Below are positions 18,512 through 26,739 of a DNA stretch of 41,172 nt, one piece after another. Below the pieces are notes generated by a model. It was not told the origin of the DNA, searched no databases, and was given only the letters and a program-made list of their open reading frames with translations. Source of the stretch: Akkermansiaceae bacterium (GTDB lineage Bacteria; Verrucomicrobiota; Verrucomicrobiia; Verrucomicrobiales; Akkermansiaceae); contig JANYEC010000106.1 in the NCBI GenBank assembly GCA_025363295.1, positions 1 through 41,172 of the forward strand. The letters run 5' to 3'. The position numbers and the translations under genes are program-made. Numbering within the stretch: the first letter of the stretch is position 1; each line of letters starts with the position of its first letter.

Positions 18512-18969
18512 CGGCTGTCATCCCGGTGCCTCGCCATGATTCGTTTTTTCTCCTGATAGCTGCCTATCAGAATATGCATTGGCAGGAAGACGGTCATCGC
18601 CATGCCAAGGGCGATATGGGTGAAGTGCATGAGTCGCGTTTCCCACACGAAGGCGAGAATCCCGTAGCCTGTCACCACCGCGCCCAGCAGGGATCCGAGG
18701 AAGAGTGTGCTGCCGGGGCGGTTGATTTTCGCCGCCCATGACTTCGAGGCGTGTTTAGGCAATGCGGCACCGAGTGCAACTAACAAAATTAACGCTCCTG
18801 CTAGATGCACCTTCAGCAAGGTGTTTTCTATCGGCTGGGCCATTTCCGGGTCCCCGCGGAAGAAGTGCCAGATGATCGCCCAAGTCGCGCCGCTGCCGAC
18901 GGTGATGGAAAAGGCGGAGTAAAGCCAGCATCGCTGGCGGAAGCTCATTTGAAAAGGACGGCGGCGCAT
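18508..18969 (-). CDS. Four-helix membrane protein, possible haem-binding
   Basis: 153 residues with four hydrophobic segments (about 15-35, 51-70, 88-109, 113-136). Histidines sit at membrane positions (His35, His55, His115, His118, His132), the pattern of small cytochrome b-type quinol or ferric reductase membrane subunits, so haem binding is plausible but unproven. It is the last gene of a four-gene operon after apbE (15-bp gap) and would supply electrons across the membrane to the flavoprotein. It ends with TAG overlapping the end of the convergent cvfB-like gene by 4 bp. Confidence 0.7.
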   Translation of the reverse strand: MRRRPFQMSFRQRCWLYSAFSITVGSGATWAIIWHFFRGDPEMAQPIENTLLKVHLAGALILLVALGAALPKHASKSWAAKINRPGSTLFLGSLLGAVVTGYGILAFVWETRLMHFTHIALGMAMTVFLPMHILIGSYQEKKRIMARHRDDSR

Positions 18970-18984
18970 TAGCTGTTAGTTTAA

Positions 18985-19827
18985 TCAGTAGATTTCGCGG
19001 AAAGTTCCATCAGCTTCTAAAACGAGAGCTCCGCATTTTAGCCGTTTAAGCAAGTCCGTCGCTTTGTTTGGGGGAAGATTCAAAACCGCCTTGGTCATCG
19101 CATCGGCCAGCGCGCAATTTTCCGCAAAGACGGTGATTGAGATTCCAGAAGATCGCGGTGCCGCATTCACTAGATCTATCAAATCAGGATTCCCGCCTTC
19201 TTCGGAAAACGTGTAACTGCCCGTCGTCGCTAGCGCTGGGAATGGAATCTCGCGCAGCTCGAAAAGCCCGCCTTCCGAGCCGGGTTTTTTCACGAACGCC
19301 GTGCGTTCTTCATCGCCGATGAAGCGTAAATCACCGCCCGCGTTCACCACGCCTGAGCCTCCGTGTGCCATGATCGTTTCCGCTGCTAGATCGACAGCGT
19401 AGCCTTTTGCCACGCCGCCGAGATCCAAAGCGAGCGGGCGGACCGCGCGGACTTGGAGTCCGTCGATTTCCAGATCCCGAAAAGTTGCGGCACGGTCTGG
19501 CAGATCATCGGAAAAACAGGGGCGACGTCTAACATGAACGAGTTCCACACCCGCACGGACAGGGTCGAACGCGCCTGCGGACGCTTCCGCCCACTCCAGG
19601 GAAAGCCGAACCACCTGCGCTGTGGCCGCGTCCACCGTCACCCATTCGAGGTGCGCTTTACGGGAAATTTCCGCTAGATCTGAGTCCGGTGAATGTGCAG
19701 ACATCAGGCGCTGCACCTGCTCGATCGGCTCGAAGGCCTCTGAAAAAACCGCCGCGTTTCCTGCCCGTAGCCCGATCTCGACAAAAGTGCCAAGCAGCGG
19801 CCGGGCGCGGCGATCTAACCGTGGCAT
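18985..19827 (-). CDS. apbE: FAD:protein FMN transferase
   Basis: 280 residues of the ApbE family, which covalently attaches FMN to Thr/Ser of target flavoproteins using FAD outside the cytoplasm. Seen are the DLGGVAKGYAVDLAAE segment, VVNAGGDLRF, and the Mg-binding region ADAMTKAV near the C-terminus. The start MPRLDRRARPLLGTFVEIGL matches the usual mature ApbE start, but I see no strong signal peptide, so its export route is unclear. It starts 3 bp after the stop of an FMN-binding protein that carries the SGAT target motif, so this is its likely dedicated flavinylator. Confidence 0.93.
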   Translation of the reverse strand: MPRLDRRARPLLGTFVEIGLRAGNAAVFSEAFEPIEQVQRLMSAHSPDSDLAEISRKAHLEWVTVDAATAQVVRLSLEWAEASAGAFDPVRAGVELVHVRRRPCFSDDLPDRAATFRDLEIDGLQVRAVRPLALDLGGVAKGYAVDLAAETIMAHGGSGVVNAGGDLRFIGDEERTAFVKKPGSEGGLFELREIPFPALATTGSYTFSEEGGNPDLIDLVNAAPRSSGISITVFAENCALADAMTKAVLNLPPNKATDLLKRLKCGALVLEADGTFREIY

Positions 19828-19830
19828 GGC

Positions 19831-20361
19831 TTATTTGGGCAGCGCCCGGATCGCTAACAAACGCTTCACTCCCTCGGTCACGCTGTGACAGGAAAGCGTG
19901 GCACCGGAGATGTTCATGATATCGCCGCCGAGCTTGAATGCCTCACCCAGCTTCTTGCCCTTGAACTGTTTGCGCCAATCCGGACGACGGACTTCTCCGC
20001 CGTAGGTTTCCTTGTATTCGAGAATTTCCACGCCCCTAACTTTTCCATTAGACCCGACACCCATGGCAAAGGTGATGAACTCGTGCTTTCCCACCACCTG
20101 ATCGATATACATCTGTGAGCCATCCGCAGCGGTCCACACCTGATAGTCCTTGTCCCGGACGCCCAAGCCGGTGCTGGAGGTGATCGCCTTGCGCTGGTCT
20201 CCAGTTAGTTTTAGCGAGGAGGCTTTGAAATCCGCCGCCTTATGGTCGGAGAAAATGACCCCGAGCGCTTGCTCTGGGCTCAGATAGACCGTGGCCATCG
20301 CCGCCGGCGCGACCGCAGCCATGAGGCTTGGCAAGATGAAGATCCCGGATGAAAGACGCAT
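19831..20361 (-). CDS. Exported FMN-binding domain protein (ApbE substrate)
   Basis: 176 residues. A signal peptide is visible (IFILPSLMAAVAPAAMA), so the protein is periplasmic. The mature part has the FMN_bind fold: GVRDKDYQVW, the hairpin FAMGVGSNGKVRGVEILEYK, and the C-terminal NISGATLSCHSVTEGVKRL, where Thr155 in SGAT is the expected site of covalent FMN attachment, as in RnfG/NqrC. It is translated just before apbE (3-bp gap) and follows the outer-membrane protein by 17 bp. It is the likely one-electron flavin carrier of this operon. The final acceptor is unknown. Confidence 0.9.
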   Translation of the reverse strand: MRLSSGIFILPSLMAAVAPAAMATVYLSPEQALGVIFSDHKAADFKASSLKLTGDQRKAITSSTGLGVRDKDYQVWTAADGSQMYIDQVVGKHEFITFAMGVGSNGKVRGVEILEYKETYGGEVRRPDWRKQFKGKKLGEAFKLGGDIMNISGATLSCHSVTEGVKRLLAIRALPK

Positions 20362-20378
20362 GTTAGAATTCGGTTTTG

Positions 20379-21245
20379 TTAGAGATTAAAGCCCACCTTC
20401 AAGCGGATTTCATTTTGCACCTGCTCCGCGAAGGCACGGTTGCTTTCCTGTTGACCGTCTGACTCGTTGCCATAAATTTGATAGGCCCACGCCAGTGTGG
20501 CCCACCATTTTTCGGAGCCATAGTGGATGTTAGGCCCGATGAAGATCGCGTCGTGTTCGAATTGGCCGAAGTCGAACTGCGGAAACTCAGCGCGCATGCG
20601 TCCCTCCAGTCCGACGAACCAGCCGGGTGCGAACCGATAAGAAATCCCCATCCGCGTTTCCAAGCCCAGCTCTTTGCTGTATTGCTCGGCGGGCTTCTTG
20701 CCCCATCCCATATCAAAACCCAAGCTGGCGGTAGTGATCAGCGTGTTATCGACGAAGTTTTTCTGAAAAATGAGGGTCGGGGCGAGGAAGAGGTGGTTCT
20801 CGACAATTCCGGCGGTTTCATCGTGGCGGTTGTAGCCGAATTGCTGGTTCAGCGCGAGGCCGTAGCCGTCGATGAACGGACTCTTGAACCGGTATTTGCC
20901 TGAAATCGCGACGCCACCGAAGCGATAGCCACTCTGGGTCAGGTCCTCTCCATCGTTTTTCACCATGCTGCCAGAGAAATAATTCTGCTCCACGCTGAAT
21001 GACAGTTGGAGCTCGTCCGAATAGCCGTATTCGATTTCGGTCTCGAAATCATAGGCGTTGTAGCTGCCGTCCTCATCCGCCTTGCCGGTCCGCAGGGTGC
21101 TGAACTGGTAAAGATCCACATGCCCTTTTGGCAGCGTTTCCGAGCCCTTGGCCCATCCGAAAAGATTTTCATCCGCCCGCGATTCCAAACTGAACAACGG
21201 AAACAAGGCGAACGACGCAAGTGCAAAGCGAGTTGGAAGAGTCAT
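20379..21245 (-). CDS. Outer-membrane beta-barrel protein, first gene of flavin operon
   Basis: 288 residues. A signal peptide (FALASFALFPLFSLESRA) precedes a series of alternating, aromatic-ending strands (for example YNAYDFETEIEYGYSDELQL, KWWATLAWAYQIYG) and ends in VGFNL, the C-terminal aromatic-leucine pattern of barrels. It resembles the DUF6662-type family of outer-membrane proteins, with no known function. It leads a tightly spaced operon with the FMN-binding protein, ApbE and a membrane cytochrome-like protein, suggesting it serves surface electron exchange or metal uptake. A 19-bp Fur-like palindrome lies 84 bp upstream. Confidence 0.75.
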   Translation of the reverse strand: MTLPTRFALASFALFPLFSLESRADENLFGWAKGSETLPKGHVDLYQFSTLRTGKADEDGSYNAYDFETEIEYGYSDELQLSFSVEQNYFSGSMVKNDGEDLTQSGYRFGGVAISGKYRFKSPFIDGYGLALNQQFGYNRHDETAGIVENHLFLAPTLIFQKNFVDNTLITTASLGFDMGWGKKPAEQYSKELGLETRMGISYRFAPGWFVGLEGRMRAEFPQFDFGQFEHDAIFIGPNIHYGSEKWWATLAWAYQIYGNESDGQQESNRAFAEQVQNEIRLKVGFNL

Positions 21246-21328
21246 GATTTTGAAAAAGGAGGTGAGTATATCGGGATCGGGCGGGATGGCGGAGACTCAT
21301 AAGGAATTTTCCCAGCACGTCAAACGTA

Positions 21329-21347
21329 AATGATACGCAATCTCATT
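21329..21347. promoter_or_regulatory. Fur-like palindrome upstream of the flavin operon
   Basis: AATGATACGCAATCTCATT is 19 bp, with the outer five base pairs perfectly inverted. Six of nine half-site pairs match overall, and its two 7-bp arms (TGATACG and, inverted, TGAGATT) each match five of seven positions of the Fur half-site TGATAAT. It lies 84 bp upstream of the outer-membrane gene's start. The match is partial; it could be chance or another regulator's site. Confidence 0.3.
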
Positions 21348-21430
21348 AAACATAGAATTGGGACGCTTGAGAACCTTCAGTATCACCTCGGCTGAACCCG
21401 CAAATGACGGATTCGCCACGGTTTCAGAAT

Positions 21431-22081
21431 TTAAAGCGCGGCCTTGATTTCACGGGTGGCGGACTCCACATCCGGGGCTTGGAGCAATGCGGAAACGACG
21501 ACGATCCGACGGGCACCGGCTGATAGAATTTGTGGGAGAGTGGCCGGAGTGATGCCGCCGATGCAGAAGGCGGGGATTTTTGAGCCCACTTCATTTTCCA
21601 TGATGGCGATTTCCCCCAAGCCGATGGCGGGGCGACCTGCCTTGGTCGGCGTTGGGAAAAGCGGGCCGAAGCCGATGTAGTCGAAGCCCTCCGCGAGAGC
21701 GGCGCGGGCCTGTGCGAGAGAATGGGTGGAGCGGCCGATGAGGAACTTAGGGGAGACGGAGGATGAAGGGGGACGAATCCCGCGGTCCAATAAGAGTTTC
21801 GCTTCTGCTAGGGAGCCGTCGTCTTGGCCGATGTGGACGCCATCCGCACCGATTTCTGCAGCAAGGGTGGGGTGGTCGTTGAGGATGAAAGGAACACCTG
21901 CGGCGCGGCAGAGCGGGAGGAGTTTTTCCGCGACGCGGCGGATGGTCGCGAGGCCGTGGTTCTTCGCGCGGAGTTGGAGGATATCCGCGCCACCTGCTAG
22001 AAGTGAGGTGGTGACAGATTCAGAGCGCTCTTCAGGAGTGTAGCCTAGATCTAGGATGCAGTAGAGAAGGGGGTCGCTCAT
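21431..22081 (-). CDS. thiE: Thiamine-phosphate synthase
   Basis: 216 residues from the ATG at 22081 (MSDPLLYCILDLGYTPEERS). It joins 4-methyl-5-(2-phosphoethyl)thiazole and HMP-PP to give thiamine phosphate. Seen are LQLRAKNHGLA (pyrophosphate site), ILNDHPTLAAEIGADGVHIG (the DGVHxGQ motif), YIGFGPLFPTPTKAG and IGGITPATLPQILSAGA. The longer start at 22141 would overlap accC; the ATG 23 bp after the accC stop is preferred. It is the last gene of an accB-accC-thiE transcription unit, a pairing without an obvious biochemical logic. No TPP riboswitch was seen. Confidence 0.92.
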   Translation of the reverse strand: MSDPLLYCILDLGYTPEERSESVTTSLLAGGADILQLRAKNHGLATIRRVAEKLLPLCRAAGVPFILNDHPTLAAEIGADGVHIGQDDGSLAEAKLLLDRGIRPPSSSVSPKFLIGRSTHSLAQARAALAEGFDYIGFGPLFPTPTKAGRPAIGLGEIAIMENEVGSKIPAFCIGGITPATLPQILSAGARRIVVVSALLQAPDVESATREIKAAL

Positions 22082-22104
22082 AGCACCTATCAGACTTATA
22101 GGAC

Positions 22105-23457
22105 CTATTTTACTCGCTCTTCTAAATAGCGCGCGACCCAACCGATATCATAGTTTCCAGCAGCAAAATCCGGGTGAGCGATGATTTCCTGTTGGAAAGG
22201 AATGGTCGTCTTGATGCCACGAATCATGAACTCACCGAGGGCGCGTTTCATACGGGCGATCGCAATTTCGCGAGTGGCTCCGGTGACGATGAGCTTGGCA
22301 ATCATTGAGTCATAGTGCGGAGGCACAGTATAGCCAGAATAGACGTGGGTATCGACGCGCACGCCTTTTCCGCCGGGGGCATACCAAAGTTCGATGGTGC
22401 CGGGGCTGGGAGTGAAATTGTTGAATGGATCCTCAGCATTGATCCGGCACTCGATGGAGTGGCCGCGCGGGGTTGATTCCAAAACATGGTGGGAAAGTGG
22501 CTCACCAGCGGCCACGCGGATCTGCTCCTTGATGAGCTCGCAGCCCATCACTTCCTCGGTCACCGGGTGCTCGACCTGGATGCGAGTGTTCATTTCCATA
22601 AAGTAGAAATTTTCCGCTTTTTCATCGACGAGGTATTCGATGGTGCCGGCGTTCTGATAGTTAATGTTTCTAATCAGATTAACAGAAGCCGCACCCATGC
22701 GGGCGCGGAGCTCGGGAGTGAGTAGCGGCGATGGACATTCCTCGATGATTTTCTGGTTCCGGCGCTGCATCGAGCAATCGCGCTCTCCGAGGTGAATGTA
22801 ATTTCCATGGGAATCACCAATCACCTGAAACTCCACGTGATGCGGATTGATGACGAGTTTTTCCAAATAACAATCGCCATTGCCGAAGCAGGCGACGGCT
22901 TCGTTCGAGGCAGCTTGGAACAGGCTGAGAAATTCATCTTCGTGGAAACACGGTCGCATGCCACGACCGCCGCCGCCGGCAGTCGCTTTGATCATGACCG
23001 GGAGCCCAATTTTTTTCGCCTCGATGAGCGCGGTGGCGGCATCCGGCATGATTTCCGAGCCGGGGGTGATCGGCACGCCGTTTGCGATCGCAGTGGCGCG
23101 GGCAGTCGCTTTGTCGCCCATTTTGGAGATCACTTCACATGAAGGCCCAATGAAGGTAATCCCGGAGGATGCACAAATTTCAGCGAAGCGCGCATTTTCT
23201 GATAGAAATCCGTAGCCGGGGTGAATCGCATCCGCACCGGTAATCTCGGCGGCGGCGATGATTCGATCAATTTTCAGATAGGATTCCTTGCTTGATGCAG
23301 GCCCGATGCAGACTGCCTCGTCGGCAAGCTGCACATGCATCGAATCCACGTCTGCCTCGGAATACACTGCGACGGACTCGACATCGAGCTCGCGGCAGGC
23401 ACGGATAATACGGAGGGCAATTTCGCCGCGATTGGCAACTAGGACGCGCTTGAACAT
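22105..23457 (-). CDS. accC: Biotin carboxylase subunit of acetyl-CoA carboxylase
   Basis: 450 residues, full length. It carboxylates biotin on AccB using ATP and bicarbonate, the first half-reaction of malonyl-CoA synthesis. Recognisable elements are FKRVLVANRGEIALRIIRAC, the ATP-grasp glycine-rich loop VMIKATAGGGGRGMRPC, FLEKLV-type LEKLVINPHHVEFQV, EMNTRIQVEHPVTEEV, and the biotin carboxylase C-terminal region GHSIECRINAEDPFNNFTPS. It follows accB across an 83-bp gap containing a large inverted repeat. accA and accD are not in this window. Confidence 0.97.
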   Translation of the reverse strand: MFKRVLVANRGEIALRIIRACRELDVESVAVYSEADVDSMHVQLADEAVCIGPASSKESYLKIDRIIAAAEITGADAIHPGYGFLSENARFAEICASSGITFIGPSCEVISKMGDKATARATAIANGVPITPGSEIMPDAATALIEAKKIGLPVMIKATAGGGGRGMRPCFHEDEFLSLFQAASNEAVACFGNGDCYLEKLVINPHHVEFQVIGDSHGNYIHLGERDCSMQRRNQKIIEECPSPLLTPELRARMGAASVNLIRNINYQNAGTIEYLVDEKAENFYFMEMNTRIQVEHPVTEEVMGCELIKEQIRVAAGEPLSHHVLESTPRGHSIECRINAEDPFNNFTPSPGTIELWYAPGGKGVRVDTHVYSGYTVPPHYDSMIAKLIVTGATREIAIARMKRALGEFMIRGIKTTIPFQQEIIAHPDFAAGNYDIGWVARYLEERVK

Positions 23458-23468
23458 TTTTTGAAGAA

Positions 23469-23540
23469 GTTAATGGTTGAGAGTTGATAGTGAAAGGGAA
23501 GAATTTGGCGATTTCTGCCTATCAACTATCAACCATCAAC
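23469..23540. repeat. Large imperfect inverted repeat between accB and accC
   Basis: A 22-bp arm at 23469-23490 is inverted at 23519-23540 with two mismatches and a 28-nt loop. Each arm is built of the short phrase TTGATAG/TTGATGG repeated about three times. In the accB-to-accC transcript this would form a long hairpin directly after the accB stop. It may modulate expression of accC, or be an intergenic repeat. Confidence 0.7.
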
Positions 23541-24005
23541 TTATTTAATCCGATAGAGGACATCGCCGTATTGGACGGGAGTGCAGTCCTCGGCGACGCA
23601 GGCGCAGATGGTGCCGGATTTTTCCGCCTTAATCTCGTTCATGACTTTCATGGCCTCAATAATGCAGAGCGTCTGGCCGATAGAAACGGTGGAGCCGACT
23701 TCGACGAAGTTTGGCGCGTCCGGCGCGGGCTTTTGATAGAAAGTGCCGACCATGGGCGAGGTGATCTCCGTCCCTTCGACAGCAGGCGCGGCTGTGGGTG
23801 CCGGGGCGGATGCTGGTGCGGCTGCGGCGGGAAGATAGGAGCCTGCGGGTGCGGCGGCAGGAAGCGCGGACATGAGAGAGCGAAGGTCATCGAGGTCAGC
23901 ACCTTTTTTCAATTTCAAGTGAAAGTCCTTCTTGGTGAGGTCGAAGTGGGTGAGCCCGTGCTCATTCATAAGTTCGACAATTCGGCGAATTTCTTGGAGG
24001 TCCAC
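23541..24005 (-). CDS. accB: Biotin carboxyl carrier protein of acetyl-CoA carboxylase
   Basis: 154 residues, the usual AccB length. It has an N-terminal helical segment (MDLQEIRRIVELMNEHG), a flexible Ala/Pro linker (about 46-78), and a C-terminal biotinyl domain with IIEAMKVMNEI, where Lys120 carries biotin. It ends in YGDVLYRIK as expected. The first gene of the acc unit; the start ATG follows a short gap with no Shine-Dalgarno sequence. Biotin is carboxylated by AccC, encoded next. Confidence 0.97.
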   Translation of the reverse strand: MDLQEIRRIVELMNEHGLTHFDLTKKDFHLKLKKGADLDDLRSLMSALPAAAPAGSYLPAAAAPASAPAPTAAPAVEGTEITSPMVGTFYQKPAPDAPNFVEVGSTVSIGQTLCIIEAMKVMNEIKAEKSGTICACVAEDCTPVQYGDVLYRIK

Positions 24006-24180
24006 GGTGTTAGAAGATTGGGAGTTGGATACTGAAGAAAAGCGGTCCAGCGGGACGCGCCCTGTCCGAGCTAGCTAGAAGGATCGGACAATGAGCGTCA
24101 AGCGGGAACACCATGACCACATGGAACACGGAAGCGATTCAATTGCGCGCGCCCCAAGGAGCGAGTCGCCCAACAAGATT

Positions 24181-24597
24181 TCAACGGTATTTTAGCCGTG
24201 GAAGTGGGCGCGGGCGTGCTTGGATAGCGGTGTGTTCACCACAATATGGGCAGCAAAAATACTTTTTGAAAATCACCGTGAAAGCCACCCGGAGGCGGTA
24301 GCTACCAAGAAAACGCCGGGCGCTGCCATGTTTTGCGCAAGCATTGTAAGAAACCGTTTTTCCGTGGCAAATCGGGCAGCAAGCGCGGGAGGAAACACTC
24401 CCGAAAATGACGATTGCGATCACTGTCAGTCCGATGCAAGAAAGGGCGACTTCCATAAATTCGTGATCTTCCTTCGCCACGGAGTAGATGATCACCCCGC
24501 AGATAGAGGGAATCATTAGGAAGATAAAAATCACCACTCATGAAACTAGCTTGAAACGGGCGACAGTGTAACGGGAGGGGAGTAGATGCATTTTCAT
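24181..24597 (-). pseudogene. Membrane zinc-ribbon protein with TGA replacing Trp20
   Basis: Same length (138 codons) and about 65% identical to the paralogue at 26323-26739. It begins MKMHLLPSRYTVARFKLVS, then TGA at 24538-24540 where the paralogue has Trp (TGG). After the stop the frame is intact: two hydrophobic segments, CPIC-Cys-CCPYC zinc-binding cysteines and an almost invariant C-terminal tail (TAIQARPRPLPRLKY). Translation could restart at GTG 24537, losing only the cytoplasmic N-terminus, so partial function is possible. The function is unknown. The stop is a one-base change, either mutation or sequencing error. Confidence 0.65.
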
Positions 24598-24772
24598 GGC
24601 TACTAACTTTCGTTTTTCTAACATAGTCAGACTGGTCGCGGATCTCCGCGGAGAATTATTGGTGTGGTTATGACGAGATTGGTTGGGTGGATTCATTCAG
24701 TCGAAACGGATAGAGGCGTCACGTGCCCGCGTAATTTTCATCATCCGCACAAAGAGTTCCTTCAGGTGATGA

Positions 24773-25033
24773 TCACGCAAGGGGCGGCCCATCAATCTCT
24801 ATCCAAAAGGGCACCGCAGTGCCATCGGTAAGTTGCCGCGCGGCCATTGCTGCGCCCGATTCAGAGGGGAATTTGGCCGCCAGCCGCCGATCCATCGTCC
24901 AAGCGGCTGCGCCACTGCTGTAAGCGCACCAGATTTCAATTCCGTTGGCATAACGCGCGCCGGCATTCCAGAGTCGACCGTTTAAAACCGGTTTGCTCAC
25001 GGGTTTTCGCCTGCTGGATTCAGTTGCCTTCAT
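24773..25033 (-). CDS. Small hypothetical protein
   Basis: 86 residues. A Lys/Arg-rich N-terminus (SSRRKPVSKPVLNGRLWNAG) is followed by a compact region with two Trp and the pattern DRRLAAKFPSESGAAMAARQ, which resembles a small alpha/beta fold with an Ala-rich helix. No signal peptide, membrane segment or known motif. It lies in a gene-poor stretch between two broken genes, with no operon partner. Composition is coherent with coding, but no family is recognised. Confidence 0.45.
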   Translation of the reverse strand: MKATESSRRKPVSKPVLNGRLWNAGARYANGIEIWCAYSSGAAAWTMDRRLAAKFPSESGAAMAARQLTDGTAVPFWIEIDGPPLA

Positions 25034-25411
25034 CGAGGGATTGAAGATTTTTGGATCGAGAAATATGATTCATATTGTGGAAATATTAAAATAAACTAGC
25101 AGATTGCGTGCCTTTGTTTGAATGAGTCTAATGGTAACGATTTAGAAAGTGATAGTCTATCAAAACGCTTTAAATTTTCTAGTGTTCCCATTGCGAAGTA
25201 GGTGGCATCTGAGAGGGGAGAGAATTACAGTTTAGGGCGATTCACGCTATTCTGCTGGAGTTTCTCATTTCCCGCTAGTCCCTCAATGCGGGGTGTCCGA
25301 CTAAATTAAGCGTAAGAGCCAGTGGTCTGTTAGTCCGAAACAGAAGAGTTGATCTGCTAAGGCACGTAAGCCACATTGATTTTAAGCGCCTTCTGAAGAC
25401 TGGAATATCCT
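25034..25411. other. Gap with no gene seen
   Basis: About 380 bp, more AT-rich than the surroundings, with no open frame of credible composition. A short sequence near 25097 (AGCAGATTGCGTGCC) recurs with one mismatch at 27030 (AGCAGACTGCGTGCC), possibly a trace of the duplication that produced the two zinc-ribbon genes. Confidence 0.4.
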
Positions 25412-26201
25412 TCAGCGGTCGCCGCCGTCGCCCTTCGAGAAGCGGGCAATAAGTTCGGCTTGGGAATGCACTCCAAAGTGTCTAAAGATCACTTTAGAAT
25501 AGCCGTGAATGGTGTTCGGACTAAGGCCGAGGTGGTCGGCGATTTTTTTCGGCTCCAACCTTCACACAAGCAGTTGAGGACCGTGCGGTGGCGAGGATAG
25601 AGATTGGTAATTTTCTGAATGGGTTTGTCCGGAAACTCTTGGAAGTGAAGCCACGGGACTTCACTGAGGATGATGTGGGCAATTTGCGCGTCGCGCTCGA
25701 CGAAATGCGGTTGGTTGAGCTCCCGATAGATGCCGATCGCGCTCATGCCGCCGCCATTCATCGGCCGCATGGAAGTCATCAAGGGGCCGATGTTCGCTTT
25801 GTCCCAAACAATCCCGCTGCCGACTTCTCCAGTTGCCCATTTGGATCCATTTGGAAGCGCGTGCGGGTGAGGTGGACCCCCCTTGCCTGAAGCTTATGCG
25901 ATGACGGGCGCGTCACCGGTTCCATTGCCGGGTGGTTGATCGCATCCAAATAGCGGGCGAAGCGCTCCCCGGTAAATCCACCATGTTCCAAGTCGATAGA
26001 CGATGGCGGTTTGTCAGGGTGAAATTCGGACATCGCCCATACCCAAGCCGTCGCATCGATCATGGCACACAATTCATCCATCAGCAGGCGGCGTTTTTGG
26101 TGAATATCTCCCCGCACCGCAACCACCGCGCCTAGAAGCCGGCCGATCTTACGCACATCCTTCTCTGATAGAGTGGGAGAATCGTCGGAACAACTAATCA
26201 C
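25412..26201 (-). pseudogene. LuxR-type transcriptional regulator, two frameshifts
   Basis: Three frames must be joined to read it. The first part (from GTG 26201, SDDSPTLSEKDVRKIGRLLG to RTRFQMDPNGQLEK) shifts near 25800-25835 into GIVWDKANIGPLMTSMRPMN. A second shift occurs at a run of seven A (25542-25548, + strand T), where one more A would continue as KKIADHLGLSPNTIHGYSKV. The last part is a LuxR/FixJ-type helix-turn-helix ending RFSKGDGGDR at 25412. It resembles the regulators with a sensor-like N-terminal domain and C-terminal LuxR HTH. Both shifts could be sequencing or assembly errors; if real the gene is dead, or switchable at the A-run. Confidence 0.65.
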
Positions 26202-26322
26202 TAGAATCTAATGCTTCTAAGGTGAGACGACTCTTGCAAGAAAATTCATAAACCAGTAACCGGAATCAATGATGAAACACTGATCGGATAGATTCGGTCC
26301 ACCAAGTGGAGGTTCGAGAATT

Positions 26323-26739
26323 TCAATGGTATTTTAATCGTGGAAGCGGGCGCGGGCGGGCTTGGACAGCGGTGTGTTCTCCGCAGTAGGGGCAGCAAAA
26401 CCACTGTTTGAAAATAACGGAACAGGCCACTCTGAGACGATAACTCCCGAAAAAAGTCCTCGCATTCCGGTGTTTTGTGCAACCCTGATGGGAGAGCGCT
26501 GTCGTATGGCAGATCGGGCAGCGGGCCCGCCAAGAAATGACCCATTGGATGATCACCGCGATCACGGTGACTGCGATAAGTCCCAAAGCGATTTGCATGA
26601 ATTCATGATTTTGCATCGCTACTGAATATCCAATCACCCCAAAGGTAGAAGGAATCATCAGGTAGATCAAAAGCAACACCCATGAAACGAACTTGAAATG
26701 GGTGACGGTGTATTGCGAAGGAAGTCGATGCATTTTCAT
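26323..26739 (-). CDS. Two-helix membrane protein with zinc-ribbon cysteines
   Basis: 138 residues, intact paralogue of the broken gene at 24181-24597. Start MKMHRLPSQYTVTHFKFVSW precedes two transmembrane segments (about 18-40 and 49-70). The soluble tail has Cys pairs RCPICH and CCPYCGEHT plus a lone Cys, arranged as a possible zinc ribbon, then a very conserved basic, proline-rich end (QARPRPLPRLKYH). The family is not recognised. Strong conservation of the last 40 residues between the copies suggests the tail is the functional part. Confidence 0.65.
   Translation of the reverse strand: MKMHRLPSQYTVTHFKFVSWVLLLIYLMIPSTFGVIGYSVAMQNHEFMQIALGLIAVTVIAVIIQWVISWRARCPICHTTALSHQGCTKHRNARTFFGSYRLRVACSVIFKQWFCCPYCGEHTAVQARPRPLPRLKYH

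Noticed and set aside
21250..21333. Perfect-looking Shine-Dalgarno (AAGGAGGTG) on the plus strand before a 15-codon frame
   Set aside because: It is antisense to the promoter of the flavin operon, the frame encodes only 15 residues, and no gene follows on that strand.
22082..22141. Longer thiE start overlapping accC
   Set aside because: The extra residues do not resemble ThiE N-termini; the ATG at 22081 gives the expected length.
24181..24597. TGA recoded as tryptophan
   Set aside because: Many intact genes in the window, including leuD, carB and accessory genes, end with TGA, so it is used as a stop.
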